Assembly (NCBI GenBank): GCA_004557125.1
Contig: SFET01000003.1
Location: 99,465-163,464, forward strand
DNA from: Clostridiales bacterium
GTDB taxonomy: Bacteria; Bacillota; Clostridia; Christensenellales; Aristaeellaceae
DNA length: 64,000 nucleotides
Direction of reading: 5' to 3'
Shown here in pieces: positions 41,743-49,660 of the stretch (positions within the stretch are counted from its first letter, which is position 1; each line of letters starts with the position of its first letter). A program made the translations under genes and the position numbers. The notes beneath the pieces are model-generated. The model did no database searches and was not told where the DNA came from. It saw only the letters and a list, made by a program, of their open reading frames with translations.

Positions 41743-41811
41743 TTGAAACTCCTTGGAATCCGGTCTCCATTGCAGCGCCGGCATGGCCGGCCATTGGTTC
41801 GCAGCCGCGCT

Positions 41812-42198
41812 TTACAGCGCCTCCAGCGCGGCGATCAGATAGTTGGCGGTGACGGAGGCGTAGAAGAAGGCGTCGATCCGGCCGAAGCGCCTGGCGTGCA
41901 TCACCTGCTCCGCCAGATCCGGATCCGCGACCTCGTCGCACAGCAGTGCGATGCGGCAGTCGGGCAACAGGCGGCGGACCTGCTCTCCGCTCTCCAGGCG
42001 CTTCTCCAGCGTGGCCCAGGGCAGCCGGCTGACCTCCATCAGCAGCACCTCCGGACGGATGGCCCGGCACGTGGGCATCAGCTCCTGCGCACGGTTGGGC
42101 GGAACCTGCCGGCAGCGAAAGCTGCCGCTTTGCTGAAGCGCGGCTTCGATGGCCCCGGAGAGGAGGCCATTCTGCACGCTGATCACGATATTCTTCAA
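41812..42198 (-). CDS. Pseudo-receiver domain protein (128 aa)
   Basis: The protein folds like a CheY receiver but lacks its key residues. The N-terminal acidic pair is replaced by SVQN, the phospho-acceptor position reads LLMEVSRLP (Glu for Asp), and the Lys of strand 5 is replaced in YASVTAN. So it probably cannot be phosphorylated and may sit in an always-on or partner-binding state. The TTG start has GGAGG 8 bases upstream; no ATG is as well placed. It follows the signalling operon (42523-46135) across a terminator and precedes the BspA-type gene. Confidence 0.65.
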   Translation of the reverse strand: MKNIVISVQNGLLSGAIEAALQQSGSFRCRQVPPNRAQELMPTCRAIRPEVLLMEVSRLPWATLEKRLESGEQVRRLLPDCRIALLCDEVADPDLAEQVMHARRFGRIDAFFYASVTANYLIAALEAL

Positions 42199-42324
42199 AA
42201 TATCCGCCTCCGGATGTTGGATTGTGCAAAAAATGTACGCAAAATGCAGCGCCATTGTAGGATCATTGTACCGAAAACACCGCGCCCGCACATCGGCCAA
42301 ATGGCCATTTTTTGGCTTGGAGAC

Positions 42325-42356
42325 AAAAAAATATCCCCCGCGATGGGGGATATTTC
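42325..42356 (-). terminator. Terminator of the NarL-type signalling operon
   Basis: On the minus strand AAATATCCCCC pairs with GGGGGATATTT and a run of seven T follows. Confidence 0.9.
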
Positions 42357-42522
42357 CTGAATGAGTGCCCGCCTGCAGGGAAGGATGCCCCGCGATGGAT
42401 GCTGTCCGTGAGAGAACGCCGTGCGCAGCAGGACCGCTGCAGCGCGCTTCGGTGCGACGCGCCACGCGGGTCGATTCTCTGCCGCGGGGGCGCCTGCGAC
42501 GGAATGCCGGGGCGACGGCGCA

Positions 42523-43167
42523 TCAGTTTTCCGCATTTTCATCGCGCAAAATCACCAGTCCGCTCTCCCTGGCGCGCACAGCCAGCTCCGTGCGGTTGCG
42601 AAAGCCGGTCTTGTCCAGCATGCTCAGGACGTGCGCCTTGACGCTGCCCACCGACATGTGCAGGCGCTCGCCGATCTCCGTGTTGGTGTAGCCGCCGGTC
42701 ATTTCCCGCAGCACCTCCAGCTCCCGCGCGGTGAACTCCAGGCTGCTGGCGCGGCCCAGGATCAGCTCCGGCGTGGAGGCGGGGTACACCGATTCCCCCG
42801 CCATGGTCCGGCGCATGAGATTGAGTATGGATTCCTCCGCGGCCTCCTTGTACCAGAAGCTCTCCACGCCGATGGCGCGGGCGCGGTCGATGTAGGAGCA
42901 CTCGGGCATGGAGGTGACCACGATGATCTTCACCTGCGGCGTCTGGCGCTTGATCCGCGCGGCCGCGTCCAGGCCGCTGCGCCCGCCGCGGGTGATCACG
43001 TCCATCAGCACCAGATCCACCGCGTTTCCCAGGCAGTACACGTCCGCCAGCTCCGCGCTGTCGATGGCCGCCGCCAGCTCGAAGTCCTCCGAGGCGCCGA
43101 TGAGCATTTCGAACAGCTGCCGGGGCATCGTCTGATCCTCCACCACCAGCACACGGGTCTTGTTCAT
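42523..43167 (-). CDS. NarL/LuxR-type response regulator
   Basis: The 214-residue protein has a receiver domain (1-120: VVEDQ, phospho-Asp in LVLMDVITRGG, Lys in FWYKEA) and a LuxR HTH (150-205: FTARELEVLREMTGGYTNTEIGERLHMSVGSVKAHVLSMLDKTGF). The ATG at 43167 has GCGAGGA at good distance and overlaps the kinase stop (ATGA). It is the partner of the kinase at 43164-44474. A terminator lies about 165 bases after its stop. Confidence 0.9.
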   Translation of the reverse strand: MNKTRVLVVEDQTMPRQLFEMLIGASEDFELAAAIDSAELADVYCLGNAVDLVLMDVITRGGRSGLDAAARIKRQTPQVKIIVVTSMPECSYIDRARAIGVESFWYKEAAEESILNLMRRTMAGESVYPASTPELILGRASSLEFTARELEVLREMTGGYTNTEIGERLHMSVGSVKAHVLSMLDKTGFRNRTELAVRARESGLVILRDENAEN

Positions 43168-44474
43168 GTCCATTCCTCGCTTTCCAGGGGAAGTTCTACC
43201 GTCAGCGCGAAGCGCGGCGCGCTCGCAATGCGCATGCATCCGCCGGCATCCTCCACGCGCCTGCGCAGGGAGGAGAGGCCGCCGCCCTCGGTTACGGCAT
43301 GTTGGGGGGCCGCGCCGTCGTTGGTAAAGACGGCGGTGATCCGGCCCTGCGCCTGCGACAGATGCACGCGGAGAAGCGTGCCCCTGGCGTGGCGCACGGT
43401 GTTGGTCAGGCATTCGTGGGCGGCGTTTTCCAGCAGCGCCATGCAGGAGGCGTCCGCGGCGCCGAATTCGCCCTCCACCGTCACGGTCACGCCGATGGCC
43501 CGCGCCGCCGCGATCAATTCGTCGAAGTCCCGGCCCGGGACGGCCGCGCTGCCCGCACCCTCCATGAGCGCAAGATTCTGCCGCCACAGCCGCAGCACCT
43601 CGGCGCGCTGGGCCGCATCGCCGGGCACCTCCGTCAGCCGCCGCGCGGCCAACAGCGCCTGGCCGAACTCATCGTGAATGCGCAGCTTTGCGGCCAGGGT
43701 TTCCCGCTCCCGGGTCAACTCCCGGATGCGCGCGCCGTATCTGCGCAGCCGGCGGTTCATCTCCGTCAAGCGGAAGTTGTCTGCCGCCAGCTCCGCGTTC
43801 ATCGCGTGCTCCCGGGTGATGTCCGCGGCGATGAGCTGCACGACCGCCTCGCCGCCGGCGTCGATGCGCCTGTTCGAAAAGCTCCACACGCGGCCGTCGG
43901 CGCTCTGCACAATGGGGGCGTCGCCCGTCTGCAGCGTCCGATTCTCCGGCAGCACGTCGCCCGCTGCGAGGCGCTGCCAGAAGGCGGCGCCGTTCATCAG
44001 CGGCGCGCCCGTCAGCGCCCGGCACAGCGCTTCCATCCGCACATTCACCAGCCGGGGCAAACCGTTTTCGGCGTAGAAGCACAGGCCGGAGGGAAGCTGG
44101 TCCAGGCTCTCCTTGATGGACGTGCCGGAGATGTGGCTGCGCCGCCAGTCCAGCAGCCGCAGCATTGCGTGCAGGATCCACACCGCCCACACCGCGCCCG
44201 ACAGCGCCAACGTCCAGGCGGGTGCGCTCCAAAGCGCCCGCTCCAAAGCGCCTGCATGCGCCGGAGAAAAGCGCAGCGCCATTCCATTCATCAGGATGCC
44301 GAGCACGGCGAAGTTCACCAGCGCGGGCAGCAGGCACAGCGCGGTGCGGCTTGCCGGCGTGCGGTAGAGGAAGGCTAGGATCGCCGCGCACAGCCCGCCG
44401 CACAGCAGCAAGAGCAGCAGCGTGCACAGCACGCCCTGCCCGACGCCGGACAGATGCAAAAAGGCCGCCGTCAT
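43164..44474 (-). CDS. Sensor histidine kinase, NarL-partner type
   Basis: The 436-residue kinase has four hydrophobic segments at 1-110, a PAS-like middle (120-225) and a coiled-coil with the HisKA_3-like box KLRIHDEFGQALLAARRL. A compact HATPase follows (ECLTNTVRHARGTLL; GGGLSSLRRRVEDAGG). The His lies in RIHDEFG. Both ends overlap neighbours by ATGA, so three genes are translated as a unit. The signal is unknown. It is the only protein of the trio with a clear phospho-acceptor His. Confidence 0.8.
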   Translation of the reverse strand: MTAAFLHLSGVGQGVLCTLLLLLLCGGLCAAILAFLYRTPASRTALCLLPALVNFAVLGILMNGMALRFSPAHAGALERALWSAPAWTLALSGAVWAVWILHAMLRLLDWRRSHISGTSIKESLDQLPSGLCFYAENGLPRLVNVRMEALCRALTGAPLMNGAAFWQRLAAGDVLPENRTLQTGDAPIVQSADGRVWSFSNRRIDAGGEAVVQLIAADITREHAMNAELAADNFRLTEMNRRLRRYGARIRELTRERETLAAKLRIHDEFGQALLAARRLTEVPGDAAQRAEVLRLWRQNLALMEGAGSAAVPGRDFDELIAAARAIGVTVTVEGEFGAADASCMALLENAAHECLTNTVRHARGTLLRVHLSQAQGRITAVFTNDGAAPQHAVTEGGGLSSLRRRVEDAGGCMRIASAPRFALTVELPLESEEWT

Positions 44475-46135
44475 GCGCGATCACCTGCCTTGTCGATCCG
44501 CAGCGTCAGGAAGAGGGTTCCATCCTGCTGCTCCGTTCGGAGCGCCGCATGGAGCTGCCGAAGCCGCGCGGCTTCCCAGTCCTGCGACAGCGGCGCGCGC
44601 ACATCCTCCATGGTCATGCGCAGCGTGAGGCCGTCCGGATCCCCGCGCAGATTGACCAGAAGGGCGCTCAGCGACGGCAGCGCGGACTCCACGGCCGCCT
44701 CGAAGAAGTCGTAGGCGAGCAGGATTGCGTCCGGCGATTGCGGCGCATCCCCCTGCACGCGCAGTGCGGCGGCGGCGCGGATCGCCGGCAGGCAGCCGAG
44801 GGATTCGCGGATGCACAGCGCCAGCTCCTGCAGCGGCACCGCCGGCGTTCCCTCCGGAAGGAGCGCGAGATTGCAGCGGCGCTTGACGTAGGCGCCGTAC
44901 ACGCAGCTCAGCGCGATGCGGCGGTCGAAATCGGGCGCATCCGGCTCCAGTCCATCCAGCAGGGCGCTGATCCTGCACAGCTGCGGCCGAACGGTGGGGA
45001 GCATGCCGTCGTAGAGCCGGTTCTGTTCCTCCAGCTGCGCCTGCTGACGCCGGGCCTCGTTTTCCGCGCGCATCAGCTCGTTGTCCTCGGCCAGCAGTTC
45101 GCCGACCTCTGCGAGCCGGCGGCGGATGCGGTTGATCTGCGCGACGTCGTCCGTCCAGTACATCCGGCCGCCGCGCACCGGATGACAGTGCAGCCGGGTA
45201 TCGGCATCGAGGAACACGGCGCCGTCCTGTGCGCGCCGGCGCTGCTCCCTCGTCAGCGACAGCGGCGTTGCGGATTGATATGCGATGACGTCGTTGGAAT
45301 CGACAATCTGGGCGGAGATGGTGGAGGCGGAAAAGTAGCTCGCGTAGTTGGCGTTGGAGGGGACGAGGCCGAGCCGGATGCAGCATTCCCAGGTGGCGAT
45401 GAAGGTCGCGCACAGCAGCTCCGGTACCTTGTACGCCGACAGAATGTGGAAGAGGCTCAGCAGGCTCGCAGCGAATCCCGCCGCAAACACCGCGCCCGGC
45501 AGCCAGATGTAGCGCCGGCTGTTGGCGACGCGGCACTTCCGGAAGAGCAGGGCCATGCTGGCGGCGGTGAGCCCCATGCCCCAGGCGACGATCAAAAAGT
45601 ACAGCGGGCCGTGGGTGTAGCTGTCTGCTTCGTGCAGGCGGGGCTGCGGAAAGCGAAAGGCCAGCTGGTGGAGATCGTTGCTCATCACGCCCAGGAACAT
45701 CAGCGATGCCGGGATCAGCAGCAGATACCAGCGGCGGGGGAGCGGCGCGTCCTGCGCCCGTCCCAGGCAGAGCGCCGCGAGAAATGCCAACAGCGGCGCG
45801 AAGATCTGCTGGAGGTAGGAGAGGTACCACAGGATTTGCGTGATGTGAAGTTCGGTGAAAAAGCGGTATTTGCAGGTGCGCTGGAGCATCCAGACGACGC
45901 CCAGCATGGAGGTGGCAAACAATAGCTCGCGGACGCTGGCGTCCATGATGCGCTGGCGAATCGAAATTGCCCAGGCGATGATCAGGCCGATGTAGATCAC
46001 GCTGACTGTCAGGAAAGCGTACGCTTGAAATGGCGGCGGCAACAGGGAATCGGACTCGTGCAGAACGCCCGCCAGCAGGAACAGGGCTGCGGCGGCAAGG
46101 GTCAACCTTTGCGTGCGGTTGCGTGCGTGGGGCAT
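44471..46135 (-). CDS. Membrane kinase-like protein lacking the phospho-acceptor His
   Basis: The 554-residue protein has seven or more hydrophobic segments at 8-270, a PAS-like part with YWTDDVAQINR (about 325-345) and a coiled coil (QINRIRRRLAEVGELLAEDNELMRAENEARRQQAQLEEQNRLYDG). It ends in a degenerate ATPase-like region without a clear N, G1 or G2 box (DAILLAYDFFEAAVESALPSLSALL). No kinase His is visible where the box should be (GMLPTVRPQLCRISALLD). ATG 46135 has AGAGG 9 bases upstream; longer frames run through the promoter. It probably senses a signal and controls its kinase partner. Confidence 0.7.
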   Translation of the reverse strand: MPHARNRTQRLTLAAAALFLLAGVLHESDSLLPPPFQAYAFLTVSVIYIGLIIAWAISIRQRIMDASVRELLFATSMLGVVWMLQRTCKYRFFTELHITQILWYLSYLQQIFAPLLAFLAALCLGRAQDAPLPRRWYLLLIPASLMFLGVMSNDLHQLAFRFPQPRLHEADSYTHGPLYFLIVAWGMGLTAASMALLFRKCRVANSRRYIWLPGAVFAAGFAASLLSLFHILSAYKVPELLCATFIATWECCIRLGLVPSNANYASYFSASTISAQIVDSNDVIAYQSATPLSLTREQRRRAQDGAVFLDADTRLHCHPVRGGRMYWTDDVAQINRIRRRLAEVGELLAEDNELMRAENEARRQQAQLEEQNRLYDGMLPTVRPQLCRISALLDGLEPDAPDFDRRIALSCVYGAYVKRRCNLALLPEGTPAVPLQELALCIRESLGCLPAIRAAAALRVQGDAPQSPDAILLAYDFFEAAVESALPSLSALLVNLRGDPDGLTLRMTMEDVRAPLSQDWEAARLRQLHAALRTEQQDGTLFLTLRIDKAGDRA

Positions 46136-46166
46136 GGTTTCCATCCTCTGTACGGTACTTTCCTCT

Positions 46167-46195
46167 ATTATACACCATTGGGAGGGAAAAGCAAA
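46167..46195 (-). promoter_or_regulatory. Promoter of the three-gene signalling operon
   Basis: On the minus strand TTTGCT (46195-46190), 17 bases, TATAAT (46172-46167), about 30 bases before the ATG. Confidence 0.7.
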
Positions 46196-46265
46196 CCGGA
46201 GCGAAGCCCGCTGCAGGGGTTCGCTCCGCTTGCTCTCCGGCCCGGCAGGTGTGGAAGCAGGGACG

Positions 46266-46305
46266 ACAAAAGACAGGGAGCCTGCGAGATTTCGCAGGCT
46301 CCCTG
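46266..46305 (-). terminator. Terminator of the two-gene membrane operon
   Basis: CAGGGAGCCTGCGA pairs perfectly with TCGCAGGCTCCCTG (14 pairs), followed on the minus strand by TCTTTTG. Confidence 0.9.
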
Positions 46306-46356
46306 GGTCCGGGAATCCGGCGGTCCATGAAGGATCCGGACGGAAAGCGGGTGGAA

Positions 46357-46887
46357 TCAGTGCGCGCGGCCGAAGAGTGGAAGCGCATCCGGCAGCGTCG
46401 CGCCGAGGAGCAGCGCGGCCTCCAGCACAGCCAGGACGCGCTCTGCCGCGGCGGACATGCCCGGGCAAAGGATGAAGGCGAGCATCAGCGCGCAGCCCAG
46501 CCGGGCCAGCGCCTTTCCGGCAACGGAGCAGGGGCCGGAGGATCTGCACCGCAGCAGGGATGCGACGGCGCGCAGCGGCAGCATCCAGGCGGCGAAGCGC
46601 AGATCTGCAAAGCGGGGCAGCAGGGCGATCAGCAGCGCTGCCGGAACCAGCAGGTCGGCGAGGGTCTCCAGCAGAATGCCTGCGTCACTGCACATGTCGA
46701 AGTGGCGGCTCAGCGCGCTTGCGGACAGATCGAGCGCGAGGGAGAGCGCCAGCAGCGCCGCGGCGACGAATCTGCGCAGCTGCATCAGCGGGATCAGCGC
46801 GATCGCCAGCAGGATCCGAAGGATGCTGAGCCGTCCCGACAGCTGCATCAGGCTGTGAAATCCGCCGGCGGGGGAAGTGTATTTCAT
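46357..46887 (-). CDS. Membrane protein with a degenerate CDP-alcohol transferase-like motif
   Basis: The 176-residue protein has about five hydrophobic segments. Residues around 45-75 (LALDLSASALSRHFDMCSDAGILLETLADLL) resemble the CDP-alcohol phosphatidyltransferase motif DGxxAR...GxxxDxxxD, but the first Gly and Arg are lost and the third Asp is Glu. Activity is doubtful; it may be a non-catalytic relative or an unrelated membrane protein. AGGAGG precedes ATG 46887, which overlaps the stop of the upstream gene (ATGA). Confidence 0.6.
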   Translation of the reverse strand: MKYTSPAGGFHSLMQLSGRLSILRILLAIALIPLMQLRRFVAAALLALSLALDLSASALSRHFDMCSDAGILLETLADLLVPAALLIALLPRFADLRFAAWMLPLRAVASLLRCRSSGPCSVAGKALARLGCALMLAFILCPGMSAAAERVLAVLEAALLLGATLPDALPLFGRAH

Positions 46888-47597
46888 AGGATTGCCTCCT
46901 TTGTGGATTGCGGCGCCTCCTCGCGCCTGCGGATGGTGGTGAAGTAGCCCACCACGGACACTGCCAGCGCGGCCAGTGAATCCACGATCAGATCGTCCAT
47001 GGTGTCCACCAGCGCGGCGCGCCCGATCAGCACCTCGCCCTGGGCGGTGATGCACTTCTGCATGTTCAGGCCCAGCAGGCCGTCTGCGCTGAACTCATAG
47101 ATCTCCCACACCGCGCCGCAGGCCAGCGCGAAGCAGAAGGCGAACAGCGACACGAACAGCGGGCTCAGCGACACCCGCACGTGCTCGCTGCGGTTCAGCA
47201 GATCCACCAGGATGAAGCCCAGTGCGCCCAGCATTGCGCCGGAGAAGAAGTGCAGCAGGGTATCCCAGTGGGAGAAGCGGTAGTAGAAGTCGAACATCTC
47301 CCCGAGGAACACCGCGCAGTACAGAAAGATGTAATACAATATGTAGATGAAGTTGGCGATGCCCAGCTTCCAGCGGCGGTCGATCGCCGAGGGCAGCAGC
47401 ATCACGACCATGCCCAGCAGGCACTGGCTGAGGGTCAGCAGGTAGTCGCTCTTCGTCTTTTCAAACTCCGCGCCGGGGGCCAGGGCCTCCGGCGCCGTCA
47501 GGAAGCGCACCAGCGAAAAGATCATCGAGGCCAGCAGCGTGAAGAACAGAATTCTTCCGAGAATTTCACTGGCCCTGCTCTGATTCCTTCGTGACAT
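46884..47597 (-). CDS. YjdF/DUF2238-like membrane protein
   Basis: The 237-residue protein has six hydrophobic segments and the family hallmark of a membrane Asp/His/Glu set: FYYRFSHWDTLLHFFSGAMLGALGF and GAVWEIYEFSADGLLGLNMQ, ending in DTMDDLIVDSLAAL. These fit the YjdF (DUF2238) family of inner-membrane proteins of unknown role. ATG 47597 has GGGAGG 9 bases upstream. It heads a two-gene operon with its own promoter (47691-47719). Confidence 0.75.
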   Translation of the reverse strand: MSRRNQSRASEILGRILFFTLLASMIFSLVRFLTAPEALAPGAEFEKTKSDYLLTLSQCLLGMVVMLLPSAIDRRWKLGIANFIYILYYIFLYCAVFLGEMFDFYYRFSHWDTLLHFFSGAMLGALGFILVDLLNRSEHVRVSLSPLFVSLFAFCFALACGAVWEIYEFSADGLLGLNMQKCITAQGEVLIGRAALVDTMDDLIVDSLAALAVSVVGYFTTIRRREEAPQSTKEAIL

Positions 47598-47690
47598 GGA
47601 AAACGACCTCCCGACGGTACCACAATGCTCGGACGCGGCGCACCCCACGCTCTCGCGGCGGCGGGGCCGCGTCTCCCCGCCGATGCTCCC

Positions 47691-47719
47691 ATTATAATGG
47701 GGGAAAAACAACTCTTCAA
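47691..47719 (-). promoter_or_regulatory. Promoter of the DUF2238-like operon
   Basis: On the minus strand TTGAAG (47719-47714), 17 bases, TATAAT (47696-47691). The -10 lies within a perfect palindrome CCCATTATAATGGG (47688-47701), a possible operator. Confidence 0.7.
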
Positions 47720-47728
47720 CAACTCAAG

Positions 47729-47744
47729 TTCAACAATTGTTGAA
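47729..47744. promoter_or_regulatory. Perfect palindrome TTCAACAATTGTTGAA
   Basis: This 16-base palindrome lies between the two divergent promoters, with further TTCAAC/GTTGAA half-sites at 47715-47720 and 47754-47759. It is a likely binding site for a dimeric regulator controlling both operons. The regulator is unknown. Confidence 0.55.
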
Positions 47745-47754
47745 TTGCACGGCG

Positions 47755-47783
47755 TTGAAAATTCTCTCAAAACATGCTAAAGT
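47755..47783 (+). promoter_or_regulatory. Weak promoter of the glycosyltransferase gene
   Basis: TTGAAA (47755-47760), 17 bases, TAAAGT (47778-47783). The -35 overlaps a GTTGAA half-site. Confidence 0.5.
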
Positions 47784-47833
47784 AGAGACTGAGATCGCAT
47801 GCAAAGCGATCGGTGTGAAGAGGATTTGATGGA

Positions 47834-48967
47834 ATGCGAGTGCTGATTTTGAGCTGCAATACGGGAGAGGGACACAACTCCTGTTCCGCAGCGATTCAGG
47901 AATGCTTTGAGAAACGGGGCGTGCACTGCGAGGTGGCAGACGCGCTGCGTTTCATCTCCCGGGGCGCTTCCCGCCTGTTTTCGGGCGCGCATGTGGCCAT
48001 GTATCGCCACGTGCCCGGCCTGTTCCGCCACGGTTACCGGTTTCTGGAGCAGCATCCCGGCGTGTTTCAACAACGCACGCCGGTGCATCGCTTTCTGACG
48101 GTGGGCACGCGGCGGCTCAGCCGCTTCATCGTCGAGGGAGGGTTCAATGTGGTGATCTGCTCCCACGTGCTCTCGGCGCTGATCCTCACGGATGCCCTGC
48201 GCAGCGAACCCCTGCCGGTCAGGACCGCCTTTGTCGCCACGGACTACACCTGCAGCCCCAGCATGGACGAGAGCGCGCTGGATACCTACTTCATCCCGGA
48301 TGCCGCGCTGGCGGATGAATTCCGGGTGGGGGCGATTCGGCCGGAGCAGCTGGTGGCCAGCGGCATTCCGGTGCGCAGCACCTTCTACCACTGCGAGGAC
48401 CGGCAGACTGCGGCCGCGGCCTTCGGCATCCCCGAGGGGCACCGGCACATGATGATGATGTGCGGCAGCATGGGCTGCGGACCGATGGAGAAGCTGACCC
48501 GCCTGCTGTCGAAGCGCCTGGCACCCGATCAGCATCTGAGCGTGCTGTGCGGCACGAACCGGCGCCTGTACCGCAGGCTGACGCGGCGCTACGCCGGGAA
48601 GGAGAACATTCACATTCACAACTTTGTGGAGGACATCTCCCTCCTGATGGACAGCGTGGATCTCTACCTCACCAAGCCCGGGGGCCTGAGCACCACGGAG
48701 GCTGCGGTGAAGTGCCTGCCGATGGTGATGGTGGACGCGGTGGCCGGCTGCGAGGAGCACAACCGGCGCTACTTTTTGAACACCGGCCTGGGCGTCACGG
48801 CGGACAGTCCGGAGGCGCTGGCCGATCTCTGTGCGGAGCTGATGGCCGATCCGGCGCGCACCGACGCGCTGCGCAGGGCCGGCGAGGCGCACCGGCCGCA
48901 GGTCGCGGTGGAGTGCATCTGCGCCTGCCTGATGCAGGCGTGCGGCGAACAGGACAAATCCGCATGA
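47834..48967 (+). CDS. Glycosyltransferase of the MGDG synthase/UgtP family
   Basis: The 377-residue protein has the MGDG-synthase N-terminal domain (LILSCNTGEGHNSCSAAIQECFEKRG, 4-29; TDYTCSPSMDESALDTYFIPD) and a GT28-type C-terminal donor domain (MMMMCGSMGCGPMEKL; DLYLTKPGGLSTTEAAVKCLPMVM). In Firmicutes such enzymes move glucose from UDP-glucose to diacylglycerol to make membrane glycolipids. It works at the inner membrane face without transmembrane segments. It lies upstream of an OmpR-type two-component system, 21 bases before its start, and may belong to one operon. Confidence 0.85.
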   Translation: MRVLILSCNTGEGHNSCSAAIQECFEKRGVHCEVADALRFISRGASRLFSGAHVAMYRHVPGLFRHGYRFLEQHPGVFQQRTPVHRFLTVGTRRLSRFIVEGGFNVVICSHVLSALILTDALRSEPLPVRTAFVATDYTCSPSMDESALDTYFIPDAALADEFRVGAIRPEQLVASGIPVRSTFYHCEDRQTAAAAFGIPEGHRHMMMMCGSMGCGPMEKLTRLLSKRLAPDQHLSVLCGTNRRLYRRLTRRYAGKENIHIHNFVEDISLLMDSVDLYLTKPGGLSTTEAAVKCLPMVMVDAVAGCEEHNRRYFLNTGLGVTADSPEALADLCAELMADPARTDALRRAGEAHRPQVAVECICACLMQACGEQDKSA

Positions 48968-48988
48968 CGCATGCAGAAGGGAGCGCGC

Positions 48989-49660
48989 ATGTATAAGATC
49001 CTGATTGTGGAGGATGATCTCGAGCTGCGCCAGCTCTTTGCCCGGGTGCTGGAGAAGAACGGCTATCGGGTGGAGACTGCGGCGGACGGAGCGGAGGCGC
49101 TGCGGATCCTGGGCGGCGGCTATGTGGATCTGATCATCTCGGACGTCATGATGCCCGTGATGGACGGAAATGCCATGGTGCGCGCGCTGCGGGACGAAGG
49201 CATCAAGACCCCCGTGCTGATGATCACCGCGAAATCCTCCATCGACGACATGCGGGAGGGCTTCCTCTCCGGCACGGACGACTACATGGTCAAGCCGGTG
49301 AACGTCAACGAGATGGTGCTGCGGGTGGGCGCGCTGCTTCGACGCGCGCGGATGCTCAGCGAGCGCCGGCAGAAGATCGGCGAGACCCTGCTGGAGTGCG
49401 ACTCCCTCACCGTGAGCCGCGGCGGCAGGAGCATGGTGCTTCCCCAGAAGGAGTTCATGCTGCTCTACAAAATGGCGGCCTATCCGGGCAAAATCTTCAC
49501 CCGGCAGCAGCTGATGGACGAGATCTGGGGCTACGACGCCGACACCGATTCCCACACCGTGGACGTGCACATCGGCCGCCTGCGGGAGCGCTTCAAGGAC
49601 AATCCGGACTTCAAAATCGTCACCATGCGCGGCGTGGGCTACAAGGTGGTGCGCACATGA
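48989..49660 (+). CDS. OmpR-type response regulator
   Basis: The 223-residue protein has a receiver at 1-115 (VEDD at 7-10, Asp in LIISDVMMPVMDG, Thr in LMITAK, Lys in DDYMVKPVN) and a winged-helix DNA-binding domain (130-223: KEFMLLYKMAAYPGKIFTRQQLMDEIWGYDADTDSHTVDVHIGRLRERF). AAGGGAG precedes the ATG. Its stop overlaps the kinase start (ATGA). It probably controls envelope or glycolipid genes. Confidence 0.9.
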   Translation: MYKILIVEDDLELRQLFARVLEKNGYRVETAADGAEALRILGGGYVDLIISDVMMPVMDGNAMVRALRDEGIKTPVLMITAKSSIDDMREGFLSGTDDYMVKPVNVNEMVLRVGALLRRARMLSERRQKIGETLLECDSLTVSRGGRSMVLPQKEFMLLYKMAAYPGKIFTRQQLMDEIWGYDADTDSHTVDVHIGRLRERFKDNPDFKIVTMRGVGYKVVRT

